Positions 7,399-14,395 of a DNA stretch of 23,892 bases are shown here, piece by piece. Both the position numbers and the translations under genes were made by a program. Every line of letters starts with the position of its first letter. The stretch's first letter is position 1. The DNA comes from an uncultured Erysipelotrichaceae bacterium (GTDB lineage: Bacteria > Bacillota_I > Bacilli_A > RFN20 > CAG-826), in contig CADBDO010000026.1 in assembly GCA_902793515.1 (NCBI GenBank), positions 1 to 23,892 of the forward strand, in the 5' to 3' direction. The notes under the pieces are model-generated. The model was not told where the DNA came from. It worked only from the letters and a program-made list of their open reading frames with translations, and ran no database searches.

Positions 7399-7824
7399 TT
7401 ATTTCCTCTCATCCTGCTCAAGTTCGTTATATTTCACTAAGGTAAGGTCGAATGGGTAGATGGCCTTGACGTTTGGAAGACCTTCGACGAGGGCGCCTTT
7501 GTCAGGATCGTCAAAACGCACGGTGATGCGTGGGACGGCGTAGACAAGGGAACAGACATAGGCAAGGAAAAGGTTGACGTTATCGTCGCCTGTGACGATA
7601 ACGACCTGCCCTGCCGTCTTGATGTCGCAATGCTCCTCAAGGGCGAACATGTCAGTGGAATCGGCATTCACTTTGAAGCCGCTGAATGTGTCATCAAGGC
7701 CATAGAAGGCTTTTGGATTTGGGTCGACGACGATGACGTCCTGACCCTTGGCGGCGGCACGGTTAGCGATACCGCTTCCGAGTCTACCTACGCCGATGAC
7801 GATGGTTTTATTTTTGTTTGCCAT
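7399..7824 (-). CDS. Short RCK subunit: TrkA-N domain only, intact NAD-binding motif
   Basis: 141 residues, a single TrkA-N (RCK_N) domain with no TrkA-C. The motif G11-V-G13-R-L-G16 and the acidic end of strand 2 (VVVDPNP, D34) show a complete dinucleotide site. VVIVTGDDNVNLFLA and VPRITVRFDDPDKG follow, as in TrkA. It is the first gene of the potassium operon. Most likely it pairs with the 247-residue RCK protein to make a heteromeric gating ring in which this subunit senses the nucleotide. The start codon at 7824 has no ribosome binding site but a TATAAT box ending 7 nt before it, which suggests a leaderless transcript. Alternatively it is expressed by readthrough from the DUF5662 gene, whose stop lies 8 nt upstream. 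Confidence 0.85.
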   Translation of the reverse strand: MANKNKTIVIGVGRLGSGIANRAAAKGQDVIVVDPNPKAFYGLDDTFSGFKVNADSTDMFALEEHCDIKTAGQVVIVTGDDNVNLFLAYVCSLVYAVPRITVRFDDPDKGALVEGLPNVKAIYPFDLTLVKYNELEQDERK

Positions 7825-7831
7825 AGCGCTG

Positions 7832-7859
7832 ATTATATACCTTCTTTTAGAAGAGGCAA
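7832..7859 (-). promoter_or_regulatory. Promoter of the potassium-uptake operon, leaderless type
   Basis: Minus strand: TTGCCT (7859-7854), 16-nt spacer, TATAAT (7837-7832), then only 7 nt to the ATG at 7824. The boxes lie within the last codons of the DUF5662 gene. Transcription would start at or next to the A of the start codon. Confidence 0.6.
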
Positions 7860-8441
7860 ATCTCCGACGGATTTCATCGTGTCGAATATCTTGGTCTTCG
7901 GATACTTTGCTTCGATCTCATTATAGATCTTTTTGGTGTTCTTCTTTTTAAGATTCTTCCAACCGTTTTCCGCGTATTCGGTGAGGCACCATCTAATGAA
8001 TTCCTCGGTGGTGTCGGTCAGATAATAATGAGGGCAATTACGATTGAAATACTCCAAGGTCGTTGCGCCTTTGAAGTTTTTCGGATCGTATGTTTTGGAG
8101 GCGCTTAAGGTGTCGGCGACATACTCGAGAGCGTATTTATATGGCATGTTTTTGGCGACGATTCTTCCTTTGAAGAAATCGGTCCAATATTCCCAGTGGT
8201 GTTTGTTTCTTCTTGTATGATGCTGGCAAGCGCTAGAGAAATAACCGTTACGGAGACGTTCTTCGTAGATTGGGGAATGGGTGCCTACGTAGTAGGTTGA
8301 GCCCACTTTGAACTCGGTTCTTCCGAATTTGCTAAGGTCATGCCCAAGGCAATGCCAAAAGATGCCAAGGTGCCAGCCATTCCTAATGACTTGGTGGCGG
8401 TGTTTAAGGATGGTTCTTAGATGTTTGAAAGGATGGCTCAT
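7833..8441 (-). CDS. DUF5662 family protein
   Basis: 202 residues, soluble, His- and aromatic-rich. It resembles the DUF5662 family: an N-terminal HLRTILKHRHQVIRNGWHLG, then WHCLGHDLSKFGRTEF (H34-D35), then a histidine cluster ACQHHTRRNKHHWEYW around residues 72-87 and MPYKYALEYVADTLSASKTY. The HD pair plus the histidine cluster suggests a metal-binding, perhaps HD-hydrolase-like helical protein; this is inference, and no activity is established to my knowledge. The gene starts inside the stop of the upstream sirtuin gene (4-nt overlap), so the two are co-translated. Its 3' end holds the promoter of the potassium operon. Confidence 0.75.
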   Translation of the reverse strand: MSHPFKHLRTILKHRHQVIRNGWHLGIFWHCLGHDLSKFGRTEFKVGSTYYVGTHSPIYEERLRNGYFSSACQHHTRRNKHHWEYWTDFFKGRIVAKNMPYKYALEYVADTLSASKTYDPKNFKGATTLEYFNRNCPHYYLTDTTEEFIRWCLTEYAENGWKNLKKKNTKKIYNEIEAKYPKTKIFDTMKSVGDLPLLKEGI

Positions 8442-9166
8442 GAAAGAAGCTCCTCGAGGACTTTGCCGATGTCGTCATGGATCACGTATTCGAAGAATGA
8501 GTCACGTGGGGTCGGCTCTTTATTGATTAAGAGGGTATGTCCGCCTTGGAAATAATCGATCATTCCTGCGGCAGGATAGACATTGAGGGACGTTCCTCCG
8601 ACTATGAGGAAGTTAGCGAACCTAAGCTCAGTGAGGGCGGATTCCACCACATCTTCATTAAGAGGTTCTTCATATAAGACGACGTCTGGTTTGATGGCTC
8701 CCCCGCATTCAGGGCAATGAGGGATGCCGATGTTTGGGATATCGTCGATGTCATAGTGGCGTCCGCAGTCGACGCAGTTATAGCGCTTGGTTGAGCCATG
8801 GACTTCGTAAACTCTCTTGGAACCGGCTTCTTGATGAAGGCCGTCGATGTTCTGGGTGATGATGGCGATATGGTGACCGGCTTTCTCGTAATTTGCTAGA
8901 GCGATATGGGCTTTGTTTGGCTTTGCGTTCTTGGCCACCATCGTCTTCCAATAGAAATCATAGAAGGTTTCCGTATGATACTCGAAGTAGGTGTGCGAAA
9001 GCATCGTCTCATAAGAGACGCCGTATTCAGAATGAATCTTGTATAAGCCGGCTGGGGAACGGAAATCAGGAATTCCGGAAGCGGTCGAGACCCCTGCCCC
9101 GCCTAAGAAGACGATGCGTTTCGAATCCTTAATGAGAGCCTTGATCTCCTCTAGTTTGGTATCCAT
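8438..9166 (-). CDS. cobB: NAD-dependent protein deacetylase, Sir2 family
   Basis: 242 residues, the normal size for a bacterial sirtuin. All signature elements are present: GAGVSTASGIPDFRS (from G23), the TQNIDGLH motif (104-111), the catalytic base H123 in VHGS, a structural zinc site C131/C134/C151/C154, and VGGTSLNVYPAAG for NAD binding. The enzyme removes acyl groups from lysines, making nicotinamide and O-acyl-ADP-ribose. It is the first gene of a two-gene unit with the DUF5662 protein (ATGA overlap). The start at 9166 has no ribosome binding site and a perfect TATAAT ending 7 nt upstream, pointing to a leaderless mRNA. An ATG further in would cut the Rossmann motif, so this start is well supported. 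Acyl specificity cannot be decided from the sequence. Confidence 0.93.
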   Translation of the reverse strand: MDTKLEEIKALIKDSKRIVFLGGAGVSTASGIPDFRSPAGLYKIHSEYGVSYETMLSHTYFEYHTETFYDFYWKTMVAKNAKPNKAHIALANYEKAGHHIAIITQNIDGLHQEAGSKRVYEVHGSTKRYNCVDCGRHYDIDDIPNIGIPHCPECGGAIKPDVVLYEEPLNEDVVESALTELRFANFLIVGGTSLNVYPAAGMIDYFQGGHTLLINKEPTPRDSFFEYVIHDDIGKVLEELLS

Positions 9167-9173
9167 ACCAATG

Positions 9174-9202
9174 ATTATAAGGAATTAGGCGGGAAATCGT
9201 AA
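9174..9202 (-). promoter_or_regulatory. Promoter of the sirtuin gene, leaderless type
   Basis: Minus strand: TTACGA (9202-9197, weak -35), 17-nt spacer, TATAAT (9179-9174), then 7 nt to the ATG at 9166. No Shine-Dalgarno sequence fits in between. It is back to back with the tRNA promoter at 9211. Confidence 0.6.
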
Positions 9203-9210
9203 TTCTCTAG

Positions 9211-9239
9211 TTGCAAAAACGACTTTCTCTCATTATTAT
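9211..9239 (+). promoter_or_regulatory. Promoter of the tRNA-Asn unit
   Basis: TTGCAA (9211-9216), 17-nt spacer, TATTAT (9234-9239), 28 nt before the mature 5' end of tRNA-Asn. Confidence 0.75.
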
Positions 9240-9267
9240 TATCCGTGCGCCTTTCAGCGCTTATGAC

Positions 9268-9342
9268 GCTCGCTTAGCTCAATGGCAGAGCACCTGGCTG
9301 TTAACCAGGGTGTTGTAGGTTCGAGCCCTATAGCGAGCGCCA
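9268..9342 (+). tRNA. tRNA-Asn (anticodon GTT)
   Basis: 75 nt with encoded CCA. Acceptor GCTCGCT/AGCGAGC, D stem GCTC/GAGC, anticodon stem CCTGG/CCAGG with loop CTGTTAA (anticodon GTT), T arm GTAGG-TTCGAGC-CCTAT, discriminator G. A tRNA-Glu remnant follows after 5 nt. Confidence 0.95.
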
Positions 9343-9347
9343 TTTAT

Positions 9348-9400
9348 GGCCTGTTGTTTCACGCATGCATTCATGGGTTCGAATCCCGTACAGGTCACCA
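9348..9400 (+). pseudogene. tRNA-Glu (TTC) lacking the D arm and half the anticodon arm
   Basis: 53 nt. The acceptor stem GGCCTGT/ACAGGTC pairs over all 7 positions (one G-U), the T arm ATGGG-TTCGAAT-CCCGT is intact, and the discriminator A with CCA is present. Between acceptor and T arm are only 18 nt (9355-9372) instead of about 41. They keep the TG linker, then TTTCAC (the anticodon loop of tRNA-Glu without its first base), then GCATG (3' anticodon strand) and a CATTC variable loop. The outer sequence is close to bacterial tRNA-Glu(UUC), which commonly follows tRNA-Asn in Bacillota. Most likely a clean internal deletion of about 22-24 nt removed the D arm and the 5' anticodon strand. Not decodable as a normal tRNA; an assembly error is possible. 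Confidence 0.8.
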
Positions 9401-9412
9401 AATGGAAAAATG

Positions 9413-9447
9413 AGGATTGATGAAAATCAGTCCTTTTTTCTTTTTTT
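9413..9447 (+). terminator. Terminator after the tRNA pair
   Basis: Stem AGGATTGA (9413-9420) with TCAGTCCT (9427-9434), 8 bp with one G-U, six-base loop, then two T-runs. It closes the tRNA unit ahead of the sigma-serpin operon. Confidence 0.85.
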
Positions 9448-9493
9448 GCGAACGTTTTTGCGTTTTTCTCAGTATTATGGTTGAAGGGAAAAA

Positions 9494-9988
9494 ATGAACA
9501 GGCATTTATTCAAAGCGTTCTACCGAAAGGAAGAATGGGCCGTCAAAGAGGTCTATGAGCAGTATTGCCGCCTCCTTAAGCACGTCTCCTATCAAATCGT
9601 TGGCGATAACGATCTAGCCGATGGCATCGTCAATGAGACTTTCATTCGCGTTCTTGACAAGGGCGAGCTCGAGGATGAGCGTACTTTCATCGCCTACATG
9701 TGCCAAGTCGCCCGTAACCTTTCGATTGATGCCGTCAAAGAGAGAAACAGAATCGATTCGCTCCCTGAAGACGTCGCGGTCAATGACGAAAAGAATGATG
9801 ACGATGTTCTGACTTTGCTCAAAAAGAACCTCGAAAAAGATGAATATGACATCTTGATACTCCGCGCGGTTCTCGATTATCCCTTCAAAGACATCGCCGG
9901 CATGTTCGATGCTACCACTTCCTCTATCAGAGGAATCTACCATCGCTGCCGCAAAAAAGCGAAAGAGCTTTTGGAGGGTTTATTATGA
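9494..9988 (+). CDS. ECF-type RNA polymerase sigma factor (copy 2)
   Basis: 164 residues. Region 2: LFKAFYRKEEWAVKEVYEQY at the start, NDLADGIVNETFIRVLDKG (2.2, about 38-56) and FIAYMCQVARNLSIDAVKER (2.3-2.4). Region 4 (about 108-164): DEYDILILRAVLDYPFKDIA, then an HTH with GMFDATTSSIRGIYHRCRKKAKE. No extra domain. It is clearly related to, but strongly diverged from, the sigma factor at 1889-2389, so a different promoter set is likely. Start: ATG at 9494 with GAAGGG upstream and a TATTAT -10 candidate at 9473-9478. It overlaps the downstream membrane serpin by 4 nt (ATGA), the same arrangement as copy 1. Confidence 0.9.
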   Translation: MNRHLFKAFYRKEEWAVKEVYEQYCRLLKHVSYQIVGDNDLADGIVNETFIRVLDKGELEDERTFIAYMCQVARNLSIDAVKERNRIDSLPEDVAVNDEKNDDDVLTLLKKNLEKDEYDILILRAVLDYPFKDIAGMFDATTSSIRGIYHRCRKKAKELLEGLL

Positions 9989-11436
9989 GCCTCAACAAAT
10001 TTCTCAAAACCACATATAACTCAAAGGTCACCGTACCTCATGGATATGAAGAAGTCGCTGATTCCGTGGTCGTAAAAAGCACGCACCACTCCTTCTTCAA
10101 AGCCCTTAAACTCACCGGCGTGGTCGCCGCTTCCACTGTCGGAGCCTTTGTTTTGGCCGCCGCCGGAAGCGTTATTATCTCTTTACTTGAGGTCCATAGC
10201 CGCCCTGAAAGCGTCCAAAAAGCCAGGTTCTCTGTTTACGATGCGAACCTTATTAAGACTTCCACCTTCCAGAGACTCAACACGATCAATTACACCGCCG
10301 AGCAAGAGAAGAATCCTATCGACCCTGATTTCAAATATGGCGTCAACCAGTTCGCCTGCGATAGCTTTGCTACCCTCGACAAGACGGAGAACTACGCCTA
10401 TTCCCCGCTTATGCTCTACACGCAGCTTGACCTTATATCCTGCGCCGTGAGCGATAAGGAAACCATGGATCAGTTCGATAGCGTGCTCTCTGGCGATGCT
10501 TCTTTAAGGAAAACAGGCGTCGCTACCTCAATGCGCAACAACTTCTTCGCAAACGAGGAAAGAAAGAGCACCGTCCAAGCCAAAAACGCCGTCTTCCTCG
10601 AAGAGGAATTCGGAGCCAAAGACCAATTTGTTCAGGATATGACGGAAAGAAACGCCGAAGTCTTTGAGATGGATTTCCAAAACTCCGAAGACGTTGGCAA
10701 AGCCTGCCAATGGGCCAATGCGAGCGTCAACCAGCCTGGATTCCTTAAAGCCGAGGACCTCAAAATCGAGGAAGACTCCGCCATGCTCTTCCTTTCGACC
10801 CTCTATTTCGACAACGCCTGGTCCGATAGATTCGTAAAAGAAGACACCAAACCAGATGATTTCCATCTTTTGGATGGGACGACGGTTACGAAGGATTTCA
10901 TGAACCACGTCACTTATGCTGGTTTCACCGACCAAATCACCTACGTTTCCGTCACCGATACCTATAAAAGCAATTATTCGATTCAATACTTCGTTCCTAA
11001 GAACATCAAAGACAACATCTTCGAACTCTTGCCGAAAGATTTCCTCTTCAAACAGGATCAGGAAAAAGAAATGGTCAGCCTTTCCTTGCCAAAGATGTCT
11101 TTGACCTGCGAGTCCGATTTATCGGAGATGGTTCAGGATTTGGGAATCACGAACCCTTACGTCAAGAAATCAAATCATTTGAGGAACGCTTTCAGAAGAA
11201 GCGATGAGCTTGAGTACTCCTATCTCAATTACACAAAGCAAAAGACCAACGTCTCTTTCGATGAGGATGGCACCATCGTCAAATCCATCACCATCTCGCT
11301 TGGAGCCACCGCCACTTCCGCTGGACCAGGCGATGACGGATACCACGTCGAACTCAACCAACCGTTCGTCTATTGCATTAGAGATCCAATGGGTCTTCCT
11401 CTCGTTGTCGGAAGCGTCCTGAACCCTGGTAATTAA
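9985..11436 (+). CDS. Membrane-anchored serpin, partner of the ECF sigma factor (copy 2)
   Basis: 483 residues: cytoplasmic-like tail (1-40), one membrane helix (about 41-66), spacer, serpin domain (about 105-483). Family marks: a core segment at about 269-311 (FLSTLYFDNAWSDRF, then DDFHLLDGTTVTKDFMNHV), SLSLPKMSLTCESDLSEMVQ (about 372-391), and the C-terminal signature NQPFVYCIRDPMGLPLVVGSVLNP in two pieces (NQPF near 457, GSVLNP near 480). The hinge (from about 425) reads DEDGTIVKSITISLG: the G-T of an inhibitory hinge is present, but P12-P9 are V-K-S-I rather than small residues. Length from hinge Gly to the RPF-like motif is 33, against 31 in copy 1. A terminator follows directly, so sigma and serpin form a two-gene operon. 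Inference: external protease sensor that controls the sigma factor; a simple anchored protease inhibitor is the alternative. Confidence 0.85.
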   Translation: MSLNKFLKTTYNSKVTVPHGYEEVADSVVVKSTHHSFFKALKLTGVVAASTVGAFVLAAAGSVIISLLEVHSRPESVQKARFSVYDANLIKTSTFQRLNTINYTAEQEKNPIDPDFKYGVNQFACDSFATLDKTENYAYSPLMLYTQLDLISCAVSDKETMDQFDSVLSGDASLRKTGVATSMRNNFFANEERKSTVQAKNAVFLEEEFGAKDQFVQDMTERNAEVFEMDFQNSEDVGKACQWANASVNQPGFLKAEDLKIEEDSAMLFLSTLYFDNAWSDRFVKEDTKPDDFHLLDGTTVTKDFMNHVTYAGFTDQITYVSVTDTYKSNYSIQYFVPKNIKDNIFELLPKDFLFKQDQEKEMVSLSLPKMSLTCESDLSEMVQDLGITNPYVKKSNHLRNAFRRSDELEYSYLNYTKQKTNVSFDEDGTIVKSITISLGATATSAGPGDDGYHVELNQPFVYCIRDPMGLPLVVGSVLNPGN

Positions 11437-11445
11437 TCCAAAAAT

Positions 11446-11472
11446 AAGAGGGTGTTAAATCCCTCTTTTTTT
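11446..11472 (+). terminator. Terminator of the second sigma-serpin operon
   Basis: Perfect 7-bp stem AAGAGGG/CCCTCTT (11446-11452, 11461-11467), eight-base loop, T-run to 11472. It lies 9 nt after the serpin stop and butts against the luxE promoter. Confidence 0.9.
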
Positions 11473-11489
11473 CCGTTAATCGAAAAGCA

Positions 11490-11495
11490 TATAAT
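11490..11495 (+). promoter_or_regulatory. -10 box of the luxE operon, leaderless type
   Basis: A perfect TATAAT ends 6 nt before the ATG at 11502, with no ribosome binding site between. The -35 region falls in the T-run of the preceding terminator and gives no clean TTGACA, so the promoter call rests on the -10 box and its position. Confidence 0.5.
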
Positions 11496-11501
11496 TCACC
11501 T

Positions 11502-12623
11502 ATGAGGAAAATGTCCAAACTCTTCCGCACAAGGAAGAAGAAGATATATTGCCTAGATGACCAGCTCTTTTTCGAGGCGATGAAAGAGAACTGCCTTTTC
11601 CATTACAAAAACAACGCCGAATATAAGAAAATCCTCGACAATTTCCGCTTCGATCCAAATTCTTTAGAGTCCTATGACGATTTGGCAAAGATCCCATTTT
11701 TGCCAACGCTTTACTTCAAACACCATAACCTTTTGTCGCTCCCTAAACACCGTTATCTCATCAAAGCAACCTCTAGCGGAACAAGCGGCAAAAACGTCTC
11801 CCTTGTCGGCTTCACCCTTGGCGATCTTCTCCGTGGGTTTGATATGGTCAGGAGTGTCTTCTCTTACCACAAGCTCTGGTCACTTAGGCCTCACCGCTAT
11901 ATCGTCTTTGGGTACGAGCCTCATAAAGGAAATGACAAAGCTATCGCAAAGACCGCTTACGGGTTCACTCTTGTCACCCCTGCCATCAGCAAAGACTATG
12001 CGATCAGATGGACCAAAGACGGCTACAAAGTGGATCTCGATAACCTCGAAAAGAAATTCATCAAATACTCAAAAGGCAGGACACCAGTCAGAACTCTTGG
12101 TTTCCCAGCCTACACCTACTTCCTCCTTCAGCAGATGAAAGACAAAGGCATCAGACTCAAGATGCCAAAAGGCTCAATCATCTCACTCGGCGGAGGATGG
12201 AAATCTTTCTATAAAGAAAAAGTCGACAAACAGGCCTTCTATGACCTTGTTTACGAAGTCCTTGGAATCGATGACAAACACGTCTTCGAGTTCTTTGGGG
12301 CGGTCGAACACCCAATCCTCTACACGGATTGCCGAAACCACCACTTCCACATACCAAACTACGCTCGCGTAATCATCCGTGATATTGAGACCTTAGAGCC
12401 AGTCAAACCAGGCCAGGTTGGCTTGATCAACCTTTTGACCCCAATGATGGTTGGCACCCCATTGCTTAGCGTCATGACCGATGACCTTGGCATCCTCCAC
12501 GAGGAAGAATGCCCATGTGGCGAGAAGTCGATGTATCTTGAGATCCTTGGTCGCAGCGGGCTTGACGACATCAAGACCTGCGCAGCTGGGGCCGAAGAGC
12601 TTTTGAAAGGAGAGAAATCATGA
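11502..12623 (+). CDS. luxE: LuxE/PaaK-like acyl-protein synthetase
   Basis: 373 residues, the usual LuxE length. It belongs to the adenylate-forming superfamily: YDDLAKIPFLPTLYFKHHNLLSL near the start, the AMP-loop TSSGTSGKN (90-98), FGYEPHKGNDKAIAKTAYGF, SLGGGWKSFYKE (about 225), a FFGAVEHPILYT segment (about 267) and a C-terminal Cys pair ECPCGEKSMYLEILGRSG. LuxE activates a fatty acid as acyl-AMP, holds it as a thioester and hands it to the reductase LuxC, giving a fatty aldehyde. It overlaps luxC by 4 nt. No luciferase (LuxAB) or acyl hydrolase (LuxD) gene is in the window. The start is taken at 11502 because of the -10 box just upstream; ATG at 11511 is an alternative with a badly spaced AGGA. 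Substrate unknown. Confidence 0.88.
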   Translation: MRKMSKLFRTRKKKIYCLDDQLFFEAMKENCLFHYKNNAEYKKILDNFRFDPNSLESYDDLAKIPFLPTLYFKHHNLLSLPKHRYLIKATSSGTSGKNVSLVGFTLGDLLRGFDMVRSVFSYHKLWSLRPHRYIVFGYEPHKGNDKAIAKTAYGFTLVTPAISKDYAIRWTKDGYKVDLDNLEKKFIKYSKGRTPVRTLGFPAYTYFLLQQMKDKGIRLKMPKGSIISLGGGWKSFYKEKVDKQAFYDLVYEVLGIDDKHVFEFFGAVEHPILYTDCRNHHFHIPNYARVIIRDIETLEPVKPGQVGLINLLTPMMVGTPLLSVMTDDLGILHEEECPCGEKSMYLEILGRSGLDDIKTCAAGAEELLKGEKS

Positions 12624-13885
12624 TCCTTTATAAAGGCGAAGTCTACGAAAACAAAGAACAGGAAAGGCTTATCTCCTCTTTGAAGGAAGATATGCTTTCG
12701 ACGTTAGAGAACGGGAAGACCCTTTCCTATGAAGAAGTCATCAATGCTTGCGACAAACTCTATCAGAGGGTCATGAACCATGAGTTCGACCATATCGTTT
12801 TGCCGCTTCTCGATATGGTGAACATGCCATATTCCTCATTTGAGAGGTATGCGAAATACTTCTCCAAAGAGGGTTTGCTCAAGAAAATCGATTTCGAACT
12901 TGGCGACCTTAAGAATGGGAAGCTCGAGCTCGACGAGAATAACGAGAGATATTACGAGCCTTTAGGCATCTTGTTCCATATCGCTGCCGGAAACGTCGAC
13001 CTTTTGCCAGCCTATAGCGTGGTCGAAGGCCTTCTTGTCGGAAACATCAACATCCTCAAACTCCCTACTGGGGACAATGGGATGTCGATCATGCTCCTTC
13101 AGGAGCTCATCAAAGAATCTCCGGCCCTCAAAGACTACATTTACGTCTTCGATGTTCCTAGCACGGAAATCGAGACCATCAAAGAACTTGCCTCGTTAGC
13201 GGACGCGACAATCGTCTGGGGCGGGGATATGGCGCAAAAAGCCGCAAGGACCTTCGTCGACATCCACTCCTCCATCATCTCTTGGGGGCACAAGATCTCC
13301 TTCAGCTACGTTGATAAAAATGTCACGGACGAGGAACTTAAGGCGCTTTGCGAGTCTGTCTGTGCGACCAACCAGCTCTTCTGCTCCTCTTGCCAAGGCA
13401 TCTACCTCAATACCGATAAGGTTGAGGATTTGAAAGAGTTGGCGAATCGCCTCCTTCCAATCCTTGCCAAAGTGAGCAAAGAGATGGGCACGCTCCCCTT
13501 AACCATGAAAGCGAAGAACACCCTTCTCACCTATAACGAAAAGCTTGAAGGGAATCTCGATAAGGTATTCACGAAGGACGGGGTGTCTATCCTCGTCAAG
13601 GAAGACAATACCCTTGAGCTCTCTTACCTTTTCCAGAACCTTTGGATCAAACCTCTTAAGAAAGAGGAGATCATCAAAGTCCTTAAGCCAAACAAGAGCC
13701 TTTTGCAGACCGTCTCAGTCAACAAGGATTTGAAGGACAAAGAAGAAATATTTGGCCTATTGGCCAAATCAGGGGTGACAAGAATCACCGCTTTAGGCGA
13801 TAATTCACGCATGCTCCCAGGTGAAAGCCACGATGGCGAATACGCCTTGAGACGCTACATGAGGATCGTGGAGAGGATTAAATAA
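12620..13885 (+). CDS. luxC: LuxC-like acyl-CoA/acyl-thioester reductase
   Basis: 421 residues, aldehyde-dehydrogenase fold. Visible: YEPLGILFHIAAGNVDLLPAYS (about 113), a substrate-pocket LVGNINILKLPTGDNG, a nucleotide-binding IVWGGDMAQKAARTF, SWGHKISFSYV, and the active-site segment NQLFCSSCQG with catalytic C255. LuxC reduces the acyl group delivered by LuxE to a fatty aldehyde, using NADPH. Start: ATG at 12620 with AAGGAGAG upstream, overlapping luxE; the next membrane-protein gene begins 1 nt after its stop. The operon therefore couples aldehyde formation to four small membrane proteins. Likely use: making an aldehyde for an envelope lipid or other non-luminescent product (inference). 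Confidence 0.9.
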   Translation: MILYKGEVYENKEQERLISSLKEDMLSTLENGKTLSYEEVINACDKLYQRVMNHEFDHIVLPLLDMVNMPYSSFERYAKYFSKEGLLKKIDFELGDLKNGKLELDENNERYYEPLGILFHIAAGNVDLLPAYSVVEGLLVGNINILKLPTGDNGMSIMLLQELIKESPALKDYIYVFDVPSTEIETIKELASLADATIVWGGDMAQKAARTFVDIHSSIISWGHKISFSYVDKNVTDEELKALCESVCATNQLFCSSCQGIYLNTDKVEDLKELANRLLPILAKVSKEMGTLPLTMKAKNTLLTYNEKLEGNLDKVFTKDGVSILVKEDNTLELSYLFQNLWIKPLKKEEIIKVLKPNKSLLQTVSVNKDLKDKEEIFGLLAKSGVTRITALGDNSRMLPGESHDGEYALRRYMRIVERIK

Positions 13886-13886
13886 T

Positions 13887-14393
13887 ATGATTCGACTTGG
13901 AAAAGCTTCAGGAAGCGTCGGATTAGGCGCTTTTTATTGTGGGCTTGGCGTTTTCATGATTGCCTTCTATACGATCATCATGATCTTGATCAATAACAGC
14001 TACAGAGAATTCAAAGTAGACGCGTCCATCTTTGGTGAACCAAGGATTGTCATCTCGTTCACCCTGCTTGTTTGCGTAAGCCTTTGGATGTTCGTTTTGG
14101 GTGTTTTCGAAATCAAAAGAGGGCTCATCGACAAAAAGGTCAAGGCAAACGGCAAAAGAAGCGTCTGCAGAATCGAGGATTTCAAAGTCAGATCAAATAG
14201 ATACGGCCACACGATCTGGATGGATGTGAAGTTCAAGACCGCCAGCGGAAAAGAAGACCGCTACTCTGCCAGAGTCGGCCAAGATGCGATCAACAGATTC
14301 CAGCAAGGCATGTCAGTCGAATGCTACGTCCTTGGTGAGAACTGTTACGTCGACCCGAAAAATTTAAGACTCGTCGAAAGGGAAGACTTATAA
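13887..14393 (+). CDS. Tandem two-helix membrane protein, paralog 1
   Basis: 168 residues. Two membrane helices (about 12-36 and 53-77) are joined by a loop longer than in its paralogs, followed by a basic stretch RGLIDKKVKANGKR that places the C-terminal domain inside the cell, and a beta-rich domain (about 88-168). Diagnostic pattern of the group: K-R-S-V-C, then RYGHTIWMDV, SARVGQDAI, GMSVECYVLGENCYVD. Three cysteines are shared by all four copies. The layout (two helices plus a small beta domain with a modest G-x-x-V/Y core) recalls DUF3592-type proteins, but I cannot confirm membership. It starts 1 nt after luxC, with GGAGAGG upstream. Confidence 0.75.
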   Translation: MIRLGKASGSVGLGAFYCGLGVFMIAFYTIIMILINNSYREFKVDASIFGEPRIVISFTLLVCVSLWMFVLGVFEIKRGLIDKKVKANGKRSVCRIEDFKVRSNRYGHTIWMDVKFKTASGKEDRYSARVGQDAINRFQQGMSVECYVLGENCYVDPKNLRLVEREDL

Positions 14394-14395
14394 AG

